NCBI RefSeq assembly: GCF_029717145.1
Contig: NZ_CP099222.1
Span: 248,001 to 312,000, forward strand
Length of the DNA stretch: 64,000 nucleotides
Origin: Citrobacter freundii
Lineage (GTDB): Bacteria; Pseudomonadota; Gammaproteobacteria; Enterobacterales; Enterobacteriaceae
Reading direction: 5' to 3'
Position 1 is the first letter of the stretch. The number at the start of each line of letters is the position of its first letter. The position numbers and the translations under genes were made by a program. The notes below the pieces were generated by a model. The model worked only from the letters and a program-made list of their open reading frames with translations, searched no databases and was not told where the DNA came from. Shown one piece after another: positions 9,048 to 19,201 of this stretch.

Positions 9048-9213
9048 TCTTAATCGACTGAAAAATAGAGATTTTAGCGTTATTTTGCTTAAAAAACTGT
9101 GCTAAACCATTAATGAGACTGGTAAAAATAGTACAGTTCAAAAAAAGCACAGTCTGCTTTTTAACCATATAAATACAAAATAAATACACAACATCACGAA
9201 TGGGGATTCAGGA

Positions 9214-10323
9214 ATGAAAAGGAATGCGAAGACAATCATCGCAGGGGTAATCGCACTGGCAATGTCGCACACGGCTATGGCGGAGGAGATCAAAGTCGCT
9301 GTGGTCGGGGCAATGTCAGGTCCGGTCGCGCAGTGGGGCGATATGGAATTCAATGGCGCGCGTCAGGCGATTAAAGATATTAATGCCAAAGGTGGCATTA
9401 AAGGCGACAAGCTGGTGGGCGTGGAATATGACGACGCCTGCGATCCAAAACAGGCGGTGGCCGTGGCGAATAAAATCGTTAACGACGGCATTCAGTATGT
9501 GATTGGTCACCTGTGCTCATCGTCGACTCAACCTGCATCCGACATCTACGAAGATGAAGGCATCCTGATGATTTCCCCGGGTGCCACCAACCCGGAACTG
9601 ACGCAGCGCGGTTATGCGCACATCATGCGTACGGCCGGTCTGGACTCCTCTCAGGGACCCACCGCGGCGAAATATATTCTTGAGACGGTTAAGCCTCAGC
9701 GTATTGCCATCCTCCATGATAAGCAGCAGTACGGTGAAGGACTGGCGCGCTCGGTACAAGACAGCCTGAAAGCGGGCAAAGCCAATATCGTCTTCTTTGA
9801 TGGGATCACTGCCGGAGAAAAAGATTTTTCTGCGCTGATTGCCCGTCTGAAGAAAGAAAACATCGACTTCGTTTATTACGGTGGCTACTACCCGGAAATG
9901 GGACAAATGCTGCGTCAGGCACGCTCTGTGGGCCTGAAAACGCAGTTTATGGGACCAGAAGGTGTGGGTAATGCGTCACTGTCCAACATCGCGGGCGAGG
10001 CAGGCGAAGGCATGCTGGTGACCATGCCAAAACGCTATGACCAGGATCCGGCGAATAAGGCTATCGTCGATGCGCTCAAAGCGGACAAGAAAGATCCGAC
10101 CGGACCGTATGTGTGGATCACCTACGCCGCTGTGCAGTCGCTGGCAACCGCTTTGGATCGCAGCGGCAGCAAAGAACCGCTGGATCTGGTGAAAGATTTA
10201 AAAGCACACGGGGCTGATACCGTGATTGGGCCGCTGAATTGGGATGAAAAAGGCGATCTAAAGGGATTTGAGTTTGGTGTCTTCCAGTGGCACGCCGACG
10301 GGTCGTCCTCGGTAGCCAAATAA
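9214..10323 (+). CDS. livK: Leucine-specific periplasmic binding protein LivK
   Basis: A 369-residue paralogue of LivJ. The signal peptide is [23 protein letters not shown], cleaved before [13 protein letters not shown]. It shares long identical blocks with LivJ, such as [15 protein letters not shown] and [16 protein letters not shown], showing an old duplication. It is preferential for leucine in E. coli. It is the first gene of the livKHMGF operon: livH starts 47 bp later. The SD GGGGATTCAGGA lies just before the ATG. Confidence 0.96.
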   Translation: MKRNAKTIIAGVIALAMSHTAMAEEIKVAVVGAMSGPVAQWGDMEFNGARQAIKDINAKGGIKGDKLVGVEYDDACDPKQAVAVANKIVNDGIQYVIGHLCSSSTQPASDIYEDEGILMISPGATNPELTQRGYAHIMRTAGLDSSQGPTAAKYILETVKPQRIAILHDKQQYGEGLARSVQDSLKAGKANIVFFDGITAGEKDFSALIARLKKENIDFVYYGGYYPEMGQMLRQARSVGLKTQFMGPEGVGNASLSNIAGEAGEGMLVTMPKRYDQDPANKAIVDALKADKKDPTGPYVWITYAAVQSLATALDRSGSKEPLDLVKDLKAHGADTVIGPLNWDEKGDLKGFEFGVFQWHADGSSSVAK

Positions 10324-10370
10324 TTATCCCACCGCCCGGTGATGCCGGGCGGGTATGAAAAGGTTTGCAT

Positions 10371-11297
10371 ATGTCCGAGCAGTTCCTCTATTTCTTACAG
10401 CAGATGTTTAACGGCGTCACGCTGGGAAGCACCTACGCGCTGATCGCCATCGGTTACACGATGGTGTACGGCATTATCGGCATGATCAACTTCGCCCACG
10501 GCGAGGTGTATATGATCGGCAGCTATGTCTCCTTTATGATCATCGCTGCGCTAATGATGATGGGTATTGATACCAGCTGGCTGCTGGTAGCGGCCGGATT
10601 CGTCGGCGCTATCGTGATTGCCAGCGCCTACGGCTGGAGTATTGAACGCGTGGCATACCGGCCCGTGCGCAGCTCCAAGCGCCTGATTGCGCTGATTTCC
10701 GCCATCGGGATGTCCATCTTCCTGCAAAACTACGTCAGCCTGACCGAAGGCTCGCGCGACGTGGCGCTGCCCAGCCTGTTTAACGGCCAGTGGACCATCG
10801 GCAGTAGCGAAAACTTCTCTGCCTCCATTACGACCATGCAGGCAGTTATCTGGGTTGTGACCTTTGTAGCCATGCTGGCGCTGACGATTTTCATCCGCTA
10901 CTCGCGTATGGGCCGTGCGTGTCGCGCCTGTGCAGAAGATCTGAAAATGGCCAGCCTGCTCGGTATTAACACTGACCGCGTGATTGCGCTGACTTTTGTG
11001 ATCGGTGCGGCGATGGCGGCAGTAGCGGGCGTGCTGCTCGGCCAGTTCTACGGCGTTATCAACCCGTATATCGGCTTTATGGCCGGGATGAAAGCCTTTA
11101 CCGCCGCCGTACTGGGGGGCATCGGTAGCATCCCCGGGGCGATGATTGGCGGTCTGATTCTGGGTGTAGCGGAAGCGCTTTCCTCTGCGTATCTGAGTAC
11201 GGAATACAAAGACGTGGTGTCGTTTGCACTGCTGATTATCGTGCTGCTGGTGATGCCGACCGGTATTCTGGGTCGCCCGGAGGTAGAGAAAGTATGA
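10371..11297 (+). CDS. livH: Branched-chain amino acid ABC transporter permease LivH
   Basis: A 308-residue polytopic permease (about eight membrane segments) of the LIV-I system. It contains the family sequence [18 protein letters not shown] near residue 25 and the EAA-like loop around [16 protein letters not shown] (about 180-200) that contacts the ATPases. The ATG at 10371 matches the E. coli start; an ATG two codons earlier is also possible. It overlaps livM by 4 bp (ATGA). Confidence 0.95.
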   Translation: MSEQFLYFLQQMFNGVTLGSTYALIAIGYTMVYGIIGMINFAHGEVYMIGSYVSFMIIAALMMMGIDTSWLLVAAGFVGAIVIASAYGWSIERVAYRPVRSSKRLIALISAIGMSIFLQNYVSLTEGSRDVALPSLFNGQWTIGSSENFSASITTMQAVIWVVTFVAMLALTIFIRYSRMGRACRACAEDLKMASLLGINTDRVIALTFVIGAAMAAVAGVLLGQFYGVINPYIGFMAGMKAFTAAVLGGIGSIPGAMIGGLILGVAEALSSAYLSTEYKDVVSFALLIIVLLVMPTGILGRPEVEKV

Positions 11298-12574
11298 AAC
11301 CAATGCACGTTGCGATGGCGCTGCTCTCTGCCGCCATGTTTTTCATCCTCGCGGGCGTCTTTATGGGCGTTCAGTTAGAGCTGGATGGCACCAAGCTGGT
11401 CGTTGATGTCGCCAGTGATATTCGCTGGCAGTGGGTGTTTATCGGCACCGGAGTCGTTTTTCTGTTCCAGCTGCTGCGCCCGGCTTTCCAGCACAGCATG
11501 AAGCGAGTTTCCGGCCCGAAGTTTATTCTGCCGGCGATTGACGGCTCCACCGTCAAACAAAAACTGTTCCTGGTGGCGCTGCTGGTGATTGCCGTAGCGT
11601 GGCCGTTTATGGTCTCACGCGGCACGGTCGATATCGCCACGCTGACGATGATCTATATCATCCTCGGTCTGGGCTTAAACGTAGTGGTGGGGCTTTCTGG
11701 TCTGCTGGTGCTGGGCTACGGGGGTTTTTATGCTATCGGTGCTTACACCTTCGCGCTGTTGAACCACTATTACGGTCTCGGTTTCTGGACCTGCCTGCCG
11801 CTGGCAGGCCTGGTCTCTGCGGCAGCGGGTTTCCTGCTCGGCTTCCCGGTACTGCGTCTGCGCGGTGACTATCTGGCGATTGTGACCTTAGGTTTTGGTG
11901 AGATCGTCCGTATTCTGTTGCTGAACAATACTGAAGTGACCGGTGGCCCGAACGGCATCAGCCAGATCCCGAAACCGACTCTCTTCGGTCTCGAGTTCAG
12001 CCGTAGCGCCCGCGAAGGCGGCTGGGATACCTTCAGCAACTTCTTCGGCGTGAAGTATGACCCGTCTGACCGTGTGATTTTCCTCTATCTGGTGGCATTG
12101 CTGCTGGTGGTTTTCTCACTGTTTGTCATAAACCGCCTGCTGCGTATGCCGCTGGGCCGCGCGTGGGAAGCCTTGCGTGAAGATGAAATCGCCTGCCGCT
12201 CGCTGGGTTTAAACCCAACACGTATCAAGCTGACCGCCTTTACCATCAGTGCCGCGTTTGCCGGCTTTGCCGGCACGCTGTTTGCTGCGCGTCAGGGCTT
12301 CGTTAGTCCGGAGTCTTTCACTTTTGCTGAATCGGCCTTCGTACTGGCGATTGTAGTCCTCGGTGGCATGGGGTCGCAGTTTGCGGTGATCCTGGCGGCC
12401 ATCCTGCTGGTGGTGTCACGCGAACTGATGCGTGATTTCAATGAATACAGCATGTTGATGCTCGGTGGTTTGATGGTACTGATGATGATCTGGCGCCCAC
12501 AGGGGCTTCTGCCGATGACCCGTCCACAGTTGAAGTTGAAAAACGGGCAAGCGAAAGAAGGAGAGCAGGCATGA
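11294..12574 (+). CDS. livM: Branched-chain amino acid ABC transporter permease LivM
   Basis: A 426-residue permease partner of LivH, one residue longer than in E. coli. About ten membrane segments; the family stretch [23 protein letters not shown] is at about residues 122-144 and the ATPase-contact loop near [20 protein letters not shown]. Coupled to both neighbours: it overlaps livH by 4 bp and livG by 4 bp. Confidence 0.95.
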   Translation: MKPMHVAMALLSAAMFFILAGVFMGVQLELDGTKLVVDVASDIRWQWVFIGTGVVFLFQLLRPAFQHSMKRVSGPKFILPAIDGSTVKQKLFLVALLVIAVAWPFMVSRGTVDIATLTMIYIILGLGLNVVVGLSGLLVLGYGGFYAIGAYTFALLNHYYGLGFWTCLPLAGLVSAAAGFLLGFPVLRLRGDYLAIVTLGFGEIVRILLLNNTEVTGGPNGISQIPKPTLFGLEFSRSAREGGWDTFSNFFGVKYDPSDRVIFLYLVALLLVVFSLFVINRLLRMPLGRAWEALREDEIACRSLGLNPTRIKLTAFTISAAFAGFAGTLFAARQGFVSPESFTFAESAFVLAIVVLGGMGSQFAVILAAILLVVSRELMRDFNEYSMLMLGGLMVLMMIWRPQGLLPMTRPQLKLKNGQAKEGEQA

Positions 12575-13338
12575 GTCAGCCATTATTATCCGTGAACGGC
12601 CTGATGATGCGCTTCGGCGGTCTGCTGGCGGTCAACAACGTTGAACTGGAACTGAGGCCGCAGGAAATTGTCTCGTTAATCGGGCCAAACGGTGCGGGTA
12701 AAACCACAGTTTTCAACTGTCTGACCGGTTTTTACAAGCCGACGGGGGGGACGATCAAGCTGCGCGATCAGCATCTGGAAGGGCTGCCGGGCCAGCAAAT
12801 TGCCCGCATGGGCGTGGTGCGCACCTTCCAGCACGTGCGTCTGTTCCGCGAGATGACGGTGATTGAAAACCTGCTGGTGGCGCAACACCAACAGCTGAAA
12901 ACCGGTGTCTTCTCCGGATTGCTGAAAACCCCGTCTTTCCGTCGTGCCCAGAGCGAAGCGCTGGACCGTGCTGCCACCTGGCTTGAGCGTATCGGTCTGC
13001 TGGAACACGCCAACCGTCAGGCCAGTAACCTGGCCTATGGTGACCAGCGTCGTCTGGAGATTGCTCGTTGCATGGTGACCCAGCCGGAAATCCTGATGCT
13101 CGACGAACCTGCCGCGGGACTCAACCCGAAAGAGACTAAAGAGCTGGATGAGCTGATTGCTGAGCTGCGTAATCATCACAACACTTCAATCTTGTTGATT
13201 GAACATGACATGAAGCTGGTGATGGGGATTTCAGACCGTATCTACGTGGTGAACCAGGGCACGCCGCTGGCAAATGGGACGCCGGAACAGATTCGTAATA
13301 ACCCGGATGTCATCCGCGCCTATTTAGGTGAAGCATAA
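12571..13338 (+). CDS. livG: Branched-chain amino acid ABC transporter ATPase LivG
   Basis: A 255-residue ABC ATPase. Walker [10 protein letters not shown] lies near residues 35-43. The signature region reads [15 protein letters not shown], which is the usual degenerate LivG form, and Walker [14 protein letters not shown] follows near 172-184. It powers LivHM together with LivF. Its start overlaps the livM stop. Confidence 0.95.
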   Translation: MSQPLLSVNGLMMRFGGLLAVNNVELELRPQEIVSLIGPNGAGKTTVFNCLTGFYKPTGGTIKLRDQHLEGLPGQQIARMGVVRTFQHVRLFREMTVIENLLVAQHQQLKTGVFSGLLKTPSFRRAQSEALDRAATWLERIGLLEHANRQASNLAYGDQRRLEIARCMVTQPEILMLDEPAAGLNPKETKELDELIAELRNHHNTSILLIEHDMKLVMGISDRIYVVNQGTPLANGTPEQIRNNPDVIRAYLGEA

Positions 13339-13355
13339 TGGGGGCGAGCCAAAAG

Positions 13356-14069
13356 ATGGATAAAGCGATGTTAACGTTTGACAAGGTGAGCGCCCACTAC
13401 GGAAAGATCCAGGCGCTGCACGACGTCAGTCTGTATATCAATCAGGGTGAGATCGTGACGTTAATCGGTGCCAACGGTGCGGGTAAAACCACGCTGCTCG
13501 GCACATTGTGCGGCGATCCGCGAGCGACCAGCGGGCGCATTGTTTTTGATGGTAAAGACATCACCGACTGGCAGACGGCGAAAATCATGCGTGAAGCGGT
13601 GGCGATTGTCCCGGAAGGGCGTCGCGTGTTTTCGCGCATGACGGTGGAAGAGAACCTGGCAATGGGTGGCTTCTTTGTTGAACGCAACCAGTTTCAGGAA
13701 CGTATCAAGTGGGTGTATGACCTGTTCCCACGCCTGCATGAGCGTCGTATTCAACGGGCGGGCACCATGTCCGGCGGTGAACAGCAGATGCTGGCGATTG
13801 GCCGCGCGCTGATGAGCCAGCCACGTCTGCTGCTGCTTGATGAACCATCTCTGGGGCTGGCGCCGATTATCATCCAGCAGATCTTTAACACCATCGAACA
13901 GCTGCGTGAGCAGGGGATGACCATCTTCCTCGTCGAGCAGAACGCCAATCAGGCGCTGAAGCTCGCCGATCGCGGCTACGTGCTGGAAAACGGTCATGTG
14001 GTTCTGGAGGACACCGGCGATGCGCTGCTGGCCAACGAAGCGGTGCGCAGCGCCTATCTGGGCGGGTAA
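13356..14069 (+). CDS. livF: Branched-chain amino acid ABC transporter ATPase LivF
   Basis: A 237-residue ABC ATPase, the second nucleotide-binding subunit of LIV-I. Walker A GANGAGKTT is near residues 37-45, the signature MSGGEQQMLAIGRAL near 140, and Walker B LLLLDEPSLGLAP follows. Two starts compete. The ATG at 13338 overlaps the livG stop (TAATG) and would add six residues (MGASQK); the ATG at 13356 gives the E. coli length and sits behind a G-rich stretch. I use 13356; the coupled start may also be used. Confidence 0.9.
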   Translation: MDKAMLTFDKVSAHYGKIQALHDVSLYINQGEIVTLIGANGAGKTTLLGTLCGDPRATSGRIVFDGKDITDWQTAKIMREAVAIVPEGRRVFSRMTVEENLAMGGFFVERNQFQERIKWVYDLFPRLHERRIQRAGTMSGGEQQMLAIGRALMSQPRLLLLDEPSLGLAPIIIQQIFNTIEQLREQGMTIFLVEQNANQALKLADRGYVLENGHVVLEDTGDALLANEAVRSAYLGG

Positions 14070-14087
14070 TATTTCTTGAAATAGACC

Positions 14088-14110
14088 AGGGGCCGATGTG
14101 GCCCCTTTTT
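14088..14110 (+). terminator. Rho-independent terminator of the liv operon
   Basis: AGGGGCC (14088-14094) and GGCCCCT (14100-14106) form a 7-bp GC stem around GATGT, followed by five T. Confidence 0.9.
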
Positions 14111-14117
14111 ATTGCTC

Positions 14118-14154
14118 CATGTTATTATTGAGAATAATTATCAATAATAACATG
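14118..14154. promoter_or_regulatory. 37-bp palindrome containing a strong Fur-type box
   Basis: Perfect 14-bp arms CATGTTATTATTGA (14118-14131) and TCAATAATAACATG (14141-14154) flank GAATAATTA. The centre TGAGAATAATTATCA (14129-14143) matches the Fur 7-1-7 consensus TGATAATGATTATCA at 13 of 15 positions. It lies 15 bp before the ATG at 14169. Fur control of the next gene is inferred; Zur is an alternative, because ATGTTAT/ATAACAT arms occur in Zur boxes, though with a shorter spacer. Confidence 0.65.
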
Positions 14155-14168
14155 AACAAGGAGAAAGG

Positions 14169-14450
14169 ATGCGACGTTCTGGCACCTGCATGATGATTGG
14201 AAGTCTGTTTTTGGCGCTCTCATCCAGCGCTCAGGCATTGAAGCCGCAAACGTTCGACCCGCGCGATCCCGCTATCTGGGAAGAAAAAACCACCAATCCG
14301 TTAGCACAATCCAACTCGCCCTGCGAAGTATTCACCAGCTCGGTGTGCCCGAGTTGGGAAGATGAAAAATCGGATATCCAGCGTGAGCGTGAGCGGCGGG
14401 AGCAGCAGCGTTTACAGAATGAGTACGAACGACGCTGGCGTAGAGATTAA
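14169..14450 (+). CDS. Small exported protein of unknown function, probably iron-regulated
   Basis: A 93-residue protein with a strong SD (AAGGAGAAAGG directly before the ATG) and a signal peptide ending SSSAQA before LKPQTFDPRDPAIWEE. Two cysteines (CEVFTSSVCPSWE) could form a periplasmic disulfide. The C-terminal third is very charged (QRERERREQQRLQNEYERRWRRD) and probably helical. I do not recognise a family with certainty; genes of this kind are found between livF and ugpB in some enterics but not in K-12. The Fur-type palindrome just upstream suggests expression under iron limitation. Confidence 0.7.
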   Translation: MRRSGTCMMIGSLFLALSSSAQALKPQTFDPRDPAIWEEKTTNPLAQSNSPCEVFTSSVCPSWEDEKSDIQRERERREQQRLQNEYERRWRRD

Positions 14451-14464
14451 GGCCGGCAACGCTG

Positions 14465-14740
14465 TTGCTTGCCGTTACGCCAGTTGCGCTGCTGTATTCC
14501 TCTGTAGGAGTGCTCCAGCAGGTCGATCTGCGCAATCTGCAGGTGGAAGTCTGTGGTCGCGTGGTTTATCCCATCTCTTCGCTGAAACTTCCTGCGTTAC
14601 GGGGAAAACGCATCATTAACGCCCAGTCACGCCAACTCAAGTTTCTGGAAAGCCTGGTGGCGATATCTCCGGAAGAAAATATCCATGGTATGCAGATCCT
14701 GGGTTTGGCGCTGGAATTTACTTTCGCGCAATCTTCCTGA
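14465..14740 (+). CDS. Possible second small protein with TTG start
   Basis: An open frame of 91 codons begins at TTG 14465, 14 bp after the stop of the preceding gene, with AAGG at 14449-14452 as a distant SD. The N-terminus is hydrophobic (LLAVTPVALLYSSVGVL, counting a CTG at 14462), and the rest reads like real protein (VDLRNLQVEVCGRVVYPISSLKLPALRGKRI). No ATG start exists. It may be a coupled second gene of the Fur-type unit, or a gene whose start was damaged. No family recognised. Confidence 0.4.
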   Translation: MLAVTPVALLYSSVGVLQQVDLRNLQVEVCGRVVYPISSLKLPALRGKRIINAQSRQLKFLESLVAISPEENIHGMQILGLALEFTFAQSS

Positions 14741-14766
14741 TTTTACTGGACTGATAAAATCCCTCC

Positions 14767-14800
14767 GTAGGCCGGGTAAGACATCACCACTATCCGGCTT
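14767..14800. repeat. REP unit upstream of ugpB
   Basis: taggccgggtaag ... tatccggc forms the usual REP dyad. Confidence 0.7.
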
Positions 14801-14824
14801 TGTTGTGCACCACCCCGCATTTTC

Positions 14825-14888
14825 CTGTCACTACGCCTTCACTGCCTTGCCATCTCTCTGTCGCCTTACTATCTTTTTTTTGTAATAA
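14825..14888 (+). promoter_or_regulatory. Tandem PhoB half-sites and -10 of ugpB
   Basis: CTGTCAC, CCTTCAC, TTGCCAT and CTGTCGC start at 14825, 14836, 14847 and 14858: four heptamers at the 11-bp pitch of Pho boxes. The -10-like TAATAA (14883-14888) lies where expected if the last unit replaces the -35. Another CTGTCAT (14902) and TGTCAT (14916) follow downstream but at 13-14 bp spacing. PhoB control of ugp is established in E. coli; the exact use of these boxes is inferred. Confidence 0.65.
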
Positions 14889-14983
14889 AAAAGTTATTTT
14901 TCTGTCATTCGAGCATGTCATGTTACCCCCGCGAGCATAAAACGCGTGATATCGCGCATCCGGCACAACAAGAGAGATAACCG

Positions 14984-16300
14984 ATGAAATCGTTACGACA
15001 TACAGCTTTAGGACTGGCAATCAGCCTGGCATTTGCAGGTCAGGCACTGGCCGTCACCACTATCCCGTTCTGGCATTCAATGGAAGGCGAACTGGGTAAA
15101 GAAGTTGATTCACTGGCGCAACGTTTTAATGAATCCAATCCCGACTACAAAATCGTTCCGCAGTACAAAGGCAACTATGAGCAGAGCCTGAGCGCGGGGA
15201 TCGCCGCATTCCGTACCGGTAACGCGCCTGCTCTGCTGCAGGTTTACGAAGTCGGGACGGCAACCATGATGGCCTCAAAGGCAATTAAGCCGGTCTATGA
15301 AGTGTTCAAAGAGGCTGGAATTAACTTTGATGAGTCTCAGTTTGTGCCGACGGTTTCCGGTTATTACACCGACTCTAAAACCGGACATTTGCTCTCCCAG
15401 CCGTTTAACAGCTCCACCCCGGTGCTGTACTACAACAAAGATGCCTTCAAAAAAGCCGGTTTAGACCCTGAACAGCCGCCAAAAACCTGGCAGGACCTGG
15501 CGGAGTACACCGCGAAGTTGAAGGCTGCAGGCATGAAGTGCGGCTATGCCAGCGGCTGGCAGGGGTGGATCCAGATTGAAAACTTTAGTGCCTGGAACGG
15601 TTTGCCGGTCGCCACTAAAAACAATGGTTTTGACGGTACCGATGCGGTGCTGGAGTTTAATAAGCCGGAGCAGGTGAAACATATTGCACTGCTGCAAGAG
15701 CTCAACAAGAAGGGTGATTTCAGCTACTTCGGGCGCAAAGATGAATCCACCGAGAAGTTTTACAGCGGTGACTGTGCGATTACCACTGCTTCTTCCGGCT
15801 CTCTGGCCGACATCCGTCACTATGCGAAATTCAACTATGGCGTCGGTATGATGCCGTACGATGCCGACGTGAAAGGTGCCCCGCAGAACGCGATTATCGG
15901 CGGTGCGAGCCTGTGGGTGATGCAGGGTAAAGACAAAGAAACCTACGCTGGCGTGGCGCAGTTCCTTAACTTCCTGGCGAAGCCTGAAATTGCGGCTGAA
16001 TGGCACCAGAAAACGGGCTATCTGCCGATCACCACCGCCGCCTACGATCTGACCCGCGAACAGGGCTTCTATGACAAGAACCCGGGGGCGGATACCGCCA
16101 CGCGTCAAATGCTGAACAAGCCACCGTTGCCGTTCACCAAAGGACTGCGCTTGGGCAATATGCCGCAGATCCGCACCATCGTGGATGAGGAACTGGAAAG
16201 CGTCTGGACCGGTAAGAAAACCCCACAGCAAGCGTTGGATACCGCCGTTGAGCGCGGCAACCAGTTACTGCGTCGCTTCGAGCAGTCGACCAAATCTTAA
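14984..16300 (+). CDS. ugpB: sn-glycerol-3-phosphate periplasmic binding protein UgpB
   Basis: A 438-residue binding protein for glycerol-3-phosphate and its diesters, identical in length to E. coli UgpB. The signal peptide is cleaved after GQALA, before [15 protein letters not shown]. Family residues include the [18 protein letters not shown] loop and [10 protein letters not shown]. It heads ugpBAECQ, although a BIME separates it from ugpA, so expression of the first gene can exceed that of the rest. The pho regulon feeds glycerol-3-phosphate as phosphate source. Confidence 0.96.
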   Translation: MKSLRHTALGLAISLAFAGQALAVTTIPFWHSMEGELGKEVDSLAQRFNESNPDYKIVPQYKGNYEQSLSAGIAAFRTGNAPALLQVYEVGTATMMASKAIKPVYEVFKEAGINFDESQFVPTVSGYYTDSKTGHLLSQPFNSSTPVLYYNKDAFKKAGLDPEQPPKTWQDLAEYTAKLKAAGMKCGYASGWQGWIQIENFSAWNGLPVATKNNGFDGTDAVLEFNKPEQVKHIALLQELNKKGDFSYFGRKDESTEKFYSGDCAITTASSGSLADIRHYAKFNYGVGMMPYDADVKGAPQNAIIGGASLWVMQGKDKETYAGVAQFLNFLAKPEIAAEWHQKTGYLPITTAAYDLTREQGFYDKNPGADTATRQMLNKPPLPFTKGLRLGNMPQIRTIVDEELESVWTGKKTPQQALDTAVERGNQLLRRFEQSTKS

Positions 16301-16310
16301 GTGTATAAGT

Positions 16311-16378
16311 GCCTGATGGCGCTCCGCTTATCAGGCCTACAGCGTTTGTAGGCCGGATAAGCGGAGCGCTATCCGGCA
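16311..16378. repeat. BIME between ugpB and ugpA
   Basis: Two opposed REP units (gcctgatggcgc ... atcaggc and ggccggataagcg ... tatccggc) lie inside the operon. Intercistronic BIMEs are known to stabilise upstream mRNA. Confidence 0.85.
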
Positions 16379-16399
16379 CCTTCCAGGAAAAGAACTGTC

Positions 16400-17287
16400 A
16401 TGTCCTCATCCCGACCGGTGTTCCGCTCGCGCTGGCTACCCTATTTATTGGTGGCCCCGCAGCTGGCTATCACCCTTATTTTCTTTATCTGGCCTGCGGG
16501 TGAAGCGCTGTGGTATTCGCTACAAAGCGTCGATCCATTTGGTTTTTCCAGCCAGTTCGTGGGGCTGGATAATTTTGTCGCGCTGTTTCATGACCCGTAC
16601 TACCTTGATTCGTTCTGGACCACCATCAAGTTCAGTACGTTAGTCACGGTAAGCGGTCTGTTGGTGTCGCTGTTTTTTGCCGCGCTGGTGAATTACGTGG
16701 TGCGCGGCAGCCGTTTCTACCAGACGCTGATGCTGCTGCCTTACGCGGTGGCCCCTGCCGTCGCTGCGGTGCTGTGGATCTTTCTGTTTAATCCAGGGCG
16801 CGGGTTGATTACGCATTTTCTCGGTGAGTTTGGCTATGACTGGAATCATGCGCAAAACAGCGGTCAGGCCATGTTCCTCGTGGTATTTGCCTCAGTCTGG
16901 AAGCAGATTAGTTACAACTTCCTGTTCTTCTTTGCCGCATTACAGTCTATTCCTCGTTCGCTGATAGAAGCCGCCGCGATTGACGGTGCGGGTCCAATTC
17001 GGCGCTTCTTCAAGCTGGCGCTGCCGCTGATTGCCCCGGTGAGTTTTTTCCTGCTGGTGGTGAATCTGGTGTACGCCTTCTTTGACACCTTCCCGGTGAT
17101 TGATGCCGCCACGGCGGGCGGACCGGTGCAGGCGACGACCACGCTGATTTATAAGATCTACCGTGAAGGATTTGTCGGGCTGGATCTGGCGTCTTCCGCT
17201 GCCCAATCGGTGGTGCTGATGTTCCTCGTTATTATTTTGACCGTGGTGCAGTTCCGCTATGTGGAAAGTAAGGTGCGTTACCAATGA
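16400..17287 (+). CDS. ugpA: Glycerol-3-phosphate ABC permease UgpA
   Basis: A 295-residue inner membrane permease with about six membrane segments and the EAA loop [20 protein letters not shown] near residue 190, which docks the UgpC ATPase. It forms the channel with UgpE. Its end overlaps the start of ugpE by 4 bp. Confidence 0.95.
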   Translation: MSSSRPVFRSRWLPYLLVAPQLAITLIFFIWPAGEALWYSLQSVDPFGFSSQFVGLDNFVALFHDPYYLDSFWTTIKFSTLVTVSGLLVSLFFAALVNYVVRGSRFYQTLMLLPYAVAPAVAAVLWIFLFNPGRGLITHFLGEFGYDWNHAQNSGQAMFLVVFASVWKQISYNFLFFFAALQSIPRSLIEAAAIDGAGPIRRFFKLALPLIAPVSFFLLVVNLVYAFFDTFPVIDAATAGGPVQATTTLIYKIYREGFVGLDLASSAAQSVVLMFLVIILTVVQFRYVESKVRYQ

Positions 17288-18129
17288 TTGAGAATCGTCG
17301 CTGGCTGACAATATTCAGCCATACCCTGCTGATTCTGGGGATCATGGTGATCCTGTTCCCGCTGTACGTTGCGTTTGTGGCGGCGACGTTGGACAACCAG
17401 GCGGTATATGACACGCCGATGACGCTGGTTCCCGGAACCCATCTGCTGGATAACATGCACACCATCTGGGTCAACGGGGTGGGCGTGAACAGCGCACCAT
17501 TCTGGTTGATGATGCTCAACAGTTTCATCATGGCGTTCAGCATTACGCTGGGGAAAATCACGGTGTCGATGCTCTCCGCATTCGCCATCGTCTGGTTTCG
17601 CTTTCCGCTGCGTAATCTGTTCTTCTGGATGATTTTTATTACGTTGATGCTGCCGGTGGAGGTGCGAATTTTCCCGACGGTAGAGGTGATCGCCAACCTG
17701 AAAATGCTCGACAGCTACGCAGGTTTGACGCTGCCGCTGATGGCATCCGCCACCGCGACCTTCCTGTTCCGCCAGTTCTTTATGACCCTGCCAGATGAAC
17801 TGGTGGAAGCGGCGCGTATTGACGGCGCATCACCGATGCGTTTTTTCCGCGACATCGTGCTGCCGTTGTCAAAAACCAATCTGGCGGCGCTGTTCGTCAT
17901 CACCTTTATTTACGGCTGGAACCAGTATCTGTGGCCGTTGTTGATTATTACCGACGTGAACCTGGGCACGGCGGTGGCGGGTATCAAAGGCATGATCGCC
18001 ACCGGTGAAGGTACGACGCAGTGGAACCACGTGATGGCAGCTATGCTGCTGACGCTTATCCCTCCGGTAATCATCGTGTTAGCCATGCAGCGCGCGTTTG
18101 TGCGTGGCCTGGTCGATAGTGAGAAATAA
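17284..18129 (+). CDS. ugpE: Glycerol-3-phosphate ABC permease UgpE
   Basis: A 281-residue permease with six membrane segments. The EAA loop [20 protein letters not shown] lies near residues 176-195. It pairs with UgpA. ugpC starts 1 bp after the stop. Confidence 0.95.
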   Translation: MIENRRWLTIFSHTLLILGIMVILFPLYVAFVAATLDNQAVYDTPMTLVPGTHLLDNMHTIWVNGVGVNSAPFWLMMLNSFIMAFSITLGKITVSMLSAFAIVWFRFPLRNLFFWMIFITLMLPVEVRIFPTVEVIANLKMLDSYAGLTLPLMASATATFLFRQFFMTLPDELVEAARIDGASPMRFFRDIVLPLSKTNLAALFVITFIYGWNQYLWPLLIITDVNLGTAVAGIKGMIATGEGTTQWNHVMAAMLLTLIPPVIIVLAMQRAFVRGLVDSEK

Positions 18130-18130
18130 A

Positions 18131-19201
18131 ATGGCTGGTTTAAAACTACAGGCAGTAACCAAAAGCTGGGACGGTAAAACCCAGGTAATTAAACCGCTGA
18201 CGCTGGACGTTGCGGACGGGGAATTTATTGTAATGGTTGGGCCGTCCGGCTGCGGTAAGTCTACGCTGCTGCGCATGGTCGCCGGACTGGAGCGGGTGAG
18301 CAGCGGCGATATCTGGATTGAAAATAAGCGCGTCACTGAGATGGAGCCGAAAGATCGCGGTATTGCGATGGTGTTCCAGAATTACGCGCTCTACCCGCAT
18401 ATGAGTGTGGAAGAAAACATGGCCTGGGGGTTGAAAATTCGCGGCATGAGCAAAGCGCACATTGCCGAGCGTGTGAACGATGCCGCGCGTATCCTTGAGC
18501 TGAGCGAACTGCTCAAACGTCGCCCACGCGAGCTTTCCGGTGGCCAGCGTCAGCGTGTGGCGATGGGACGGGCGATTGTGCGCGAACCGGCAGTATTCCT
18601 GTTTGATGAGCCGCTTTCCAACCTTGATGCCAAGCTGCGCGTGCAGATGCGTCTGGAGTTACAACATCTGCACCGGCGACTGAAAACCACCTCACTTTAC
18701 GTAACCCACGATCAGGTCGAAGCTATGACCCTTGCCCAGCGGGTACTGGTGATGAACAAAGGCGTCGCCGAACAAATCGGTACGCCGGTTGAGGTGTACG
18801 AAAAACCGGCCAGCCGCTTTGTGGCGAGCTTTATCGGCAGCCCGGCCATGAACCTTCTGGACGGGCGTATCAGCGCCACGGGCCATCATTTTGAGCTGGA
18901 GAGCGGCATGATGTTGCCCCTCGGCAAGGATTATTCGCGCCATATTGGGCGTAACATGACGTTGGGTATCCGCCCGGAGCATATTGCGCTAAGCTCGCAG
19001 GCCGAAGGCGGCGTGCCGCAGGTGCTAGACACCCTGGAAATGCTGGGCGCGGATAACCTGGCCCACGGACGCTGGGGCGAACAGAAACTGGTGGTGCGGC
19101 TGGCGCATCAGCATCGCCCGACGGCAGGCAGCACGCTGTGGCTGCATCTGCCCGAAAACCATATGCATCTCTTTGATGGCGAAACAGGACAACGAGTATG
19201 A
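18131..19201 (+). CDS. ugpC: Glycerol-3-phosphate ABC transporter ATPase UgpC
   Basis: A 356-residue ATPase of the MalK/UgpC type. Walker [10 protein letters not shown] is near residues 37-45, the signature [14 protein letters not shown] near 134, and Walker [15 protein letters not shown] follows. A C-terminal TOBE-like regulatory domain occupies the last 120 residues ([16 protein letters not shown]). The ATG at 18131 matches E. coli; an ATG 33 bp earlier lies inside ugpE. The stop overlaps the ugpQ start. Confidence 0.95.
   Translation: MAGLKLQAVTKSWDGKTQVIKPLTLDVADGEFIVMVGPSGCGKSTLLRMVAGLERVSSGDIWIENKRVTEMEPKDRGIAMVFQNYALYPHMSVEENMAWGLKIRGMSKAHIAERVNDAARILELSELLKRRPRELSGGQRQRVAMGRAIVREPAVFLFDEPLSNLDAKLRVQMRLELQHLHRRLKTTSLYVTHDQVEAMTLAQRVLVMNKGVAEQIGTPVEVYEKPASRFVASFIGSPAMNLLDGRISATGHHFELESGMMLPLGKDYSRHIGRNMTLGIRPEHIALSSQAEGGVPQVLDTLEMLGADNLAHGRWGEQKLVVRLAHQHRPTAGSTLWLHLPENHMHLFDGETGQRV

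Noticed and set aside
7216-10323. Long near-repeat between 7.3-8.3 kb and 9.3-10.3 kb
   Set aside because: Explained by the livJ/livK gene duplication; not a mobile element.
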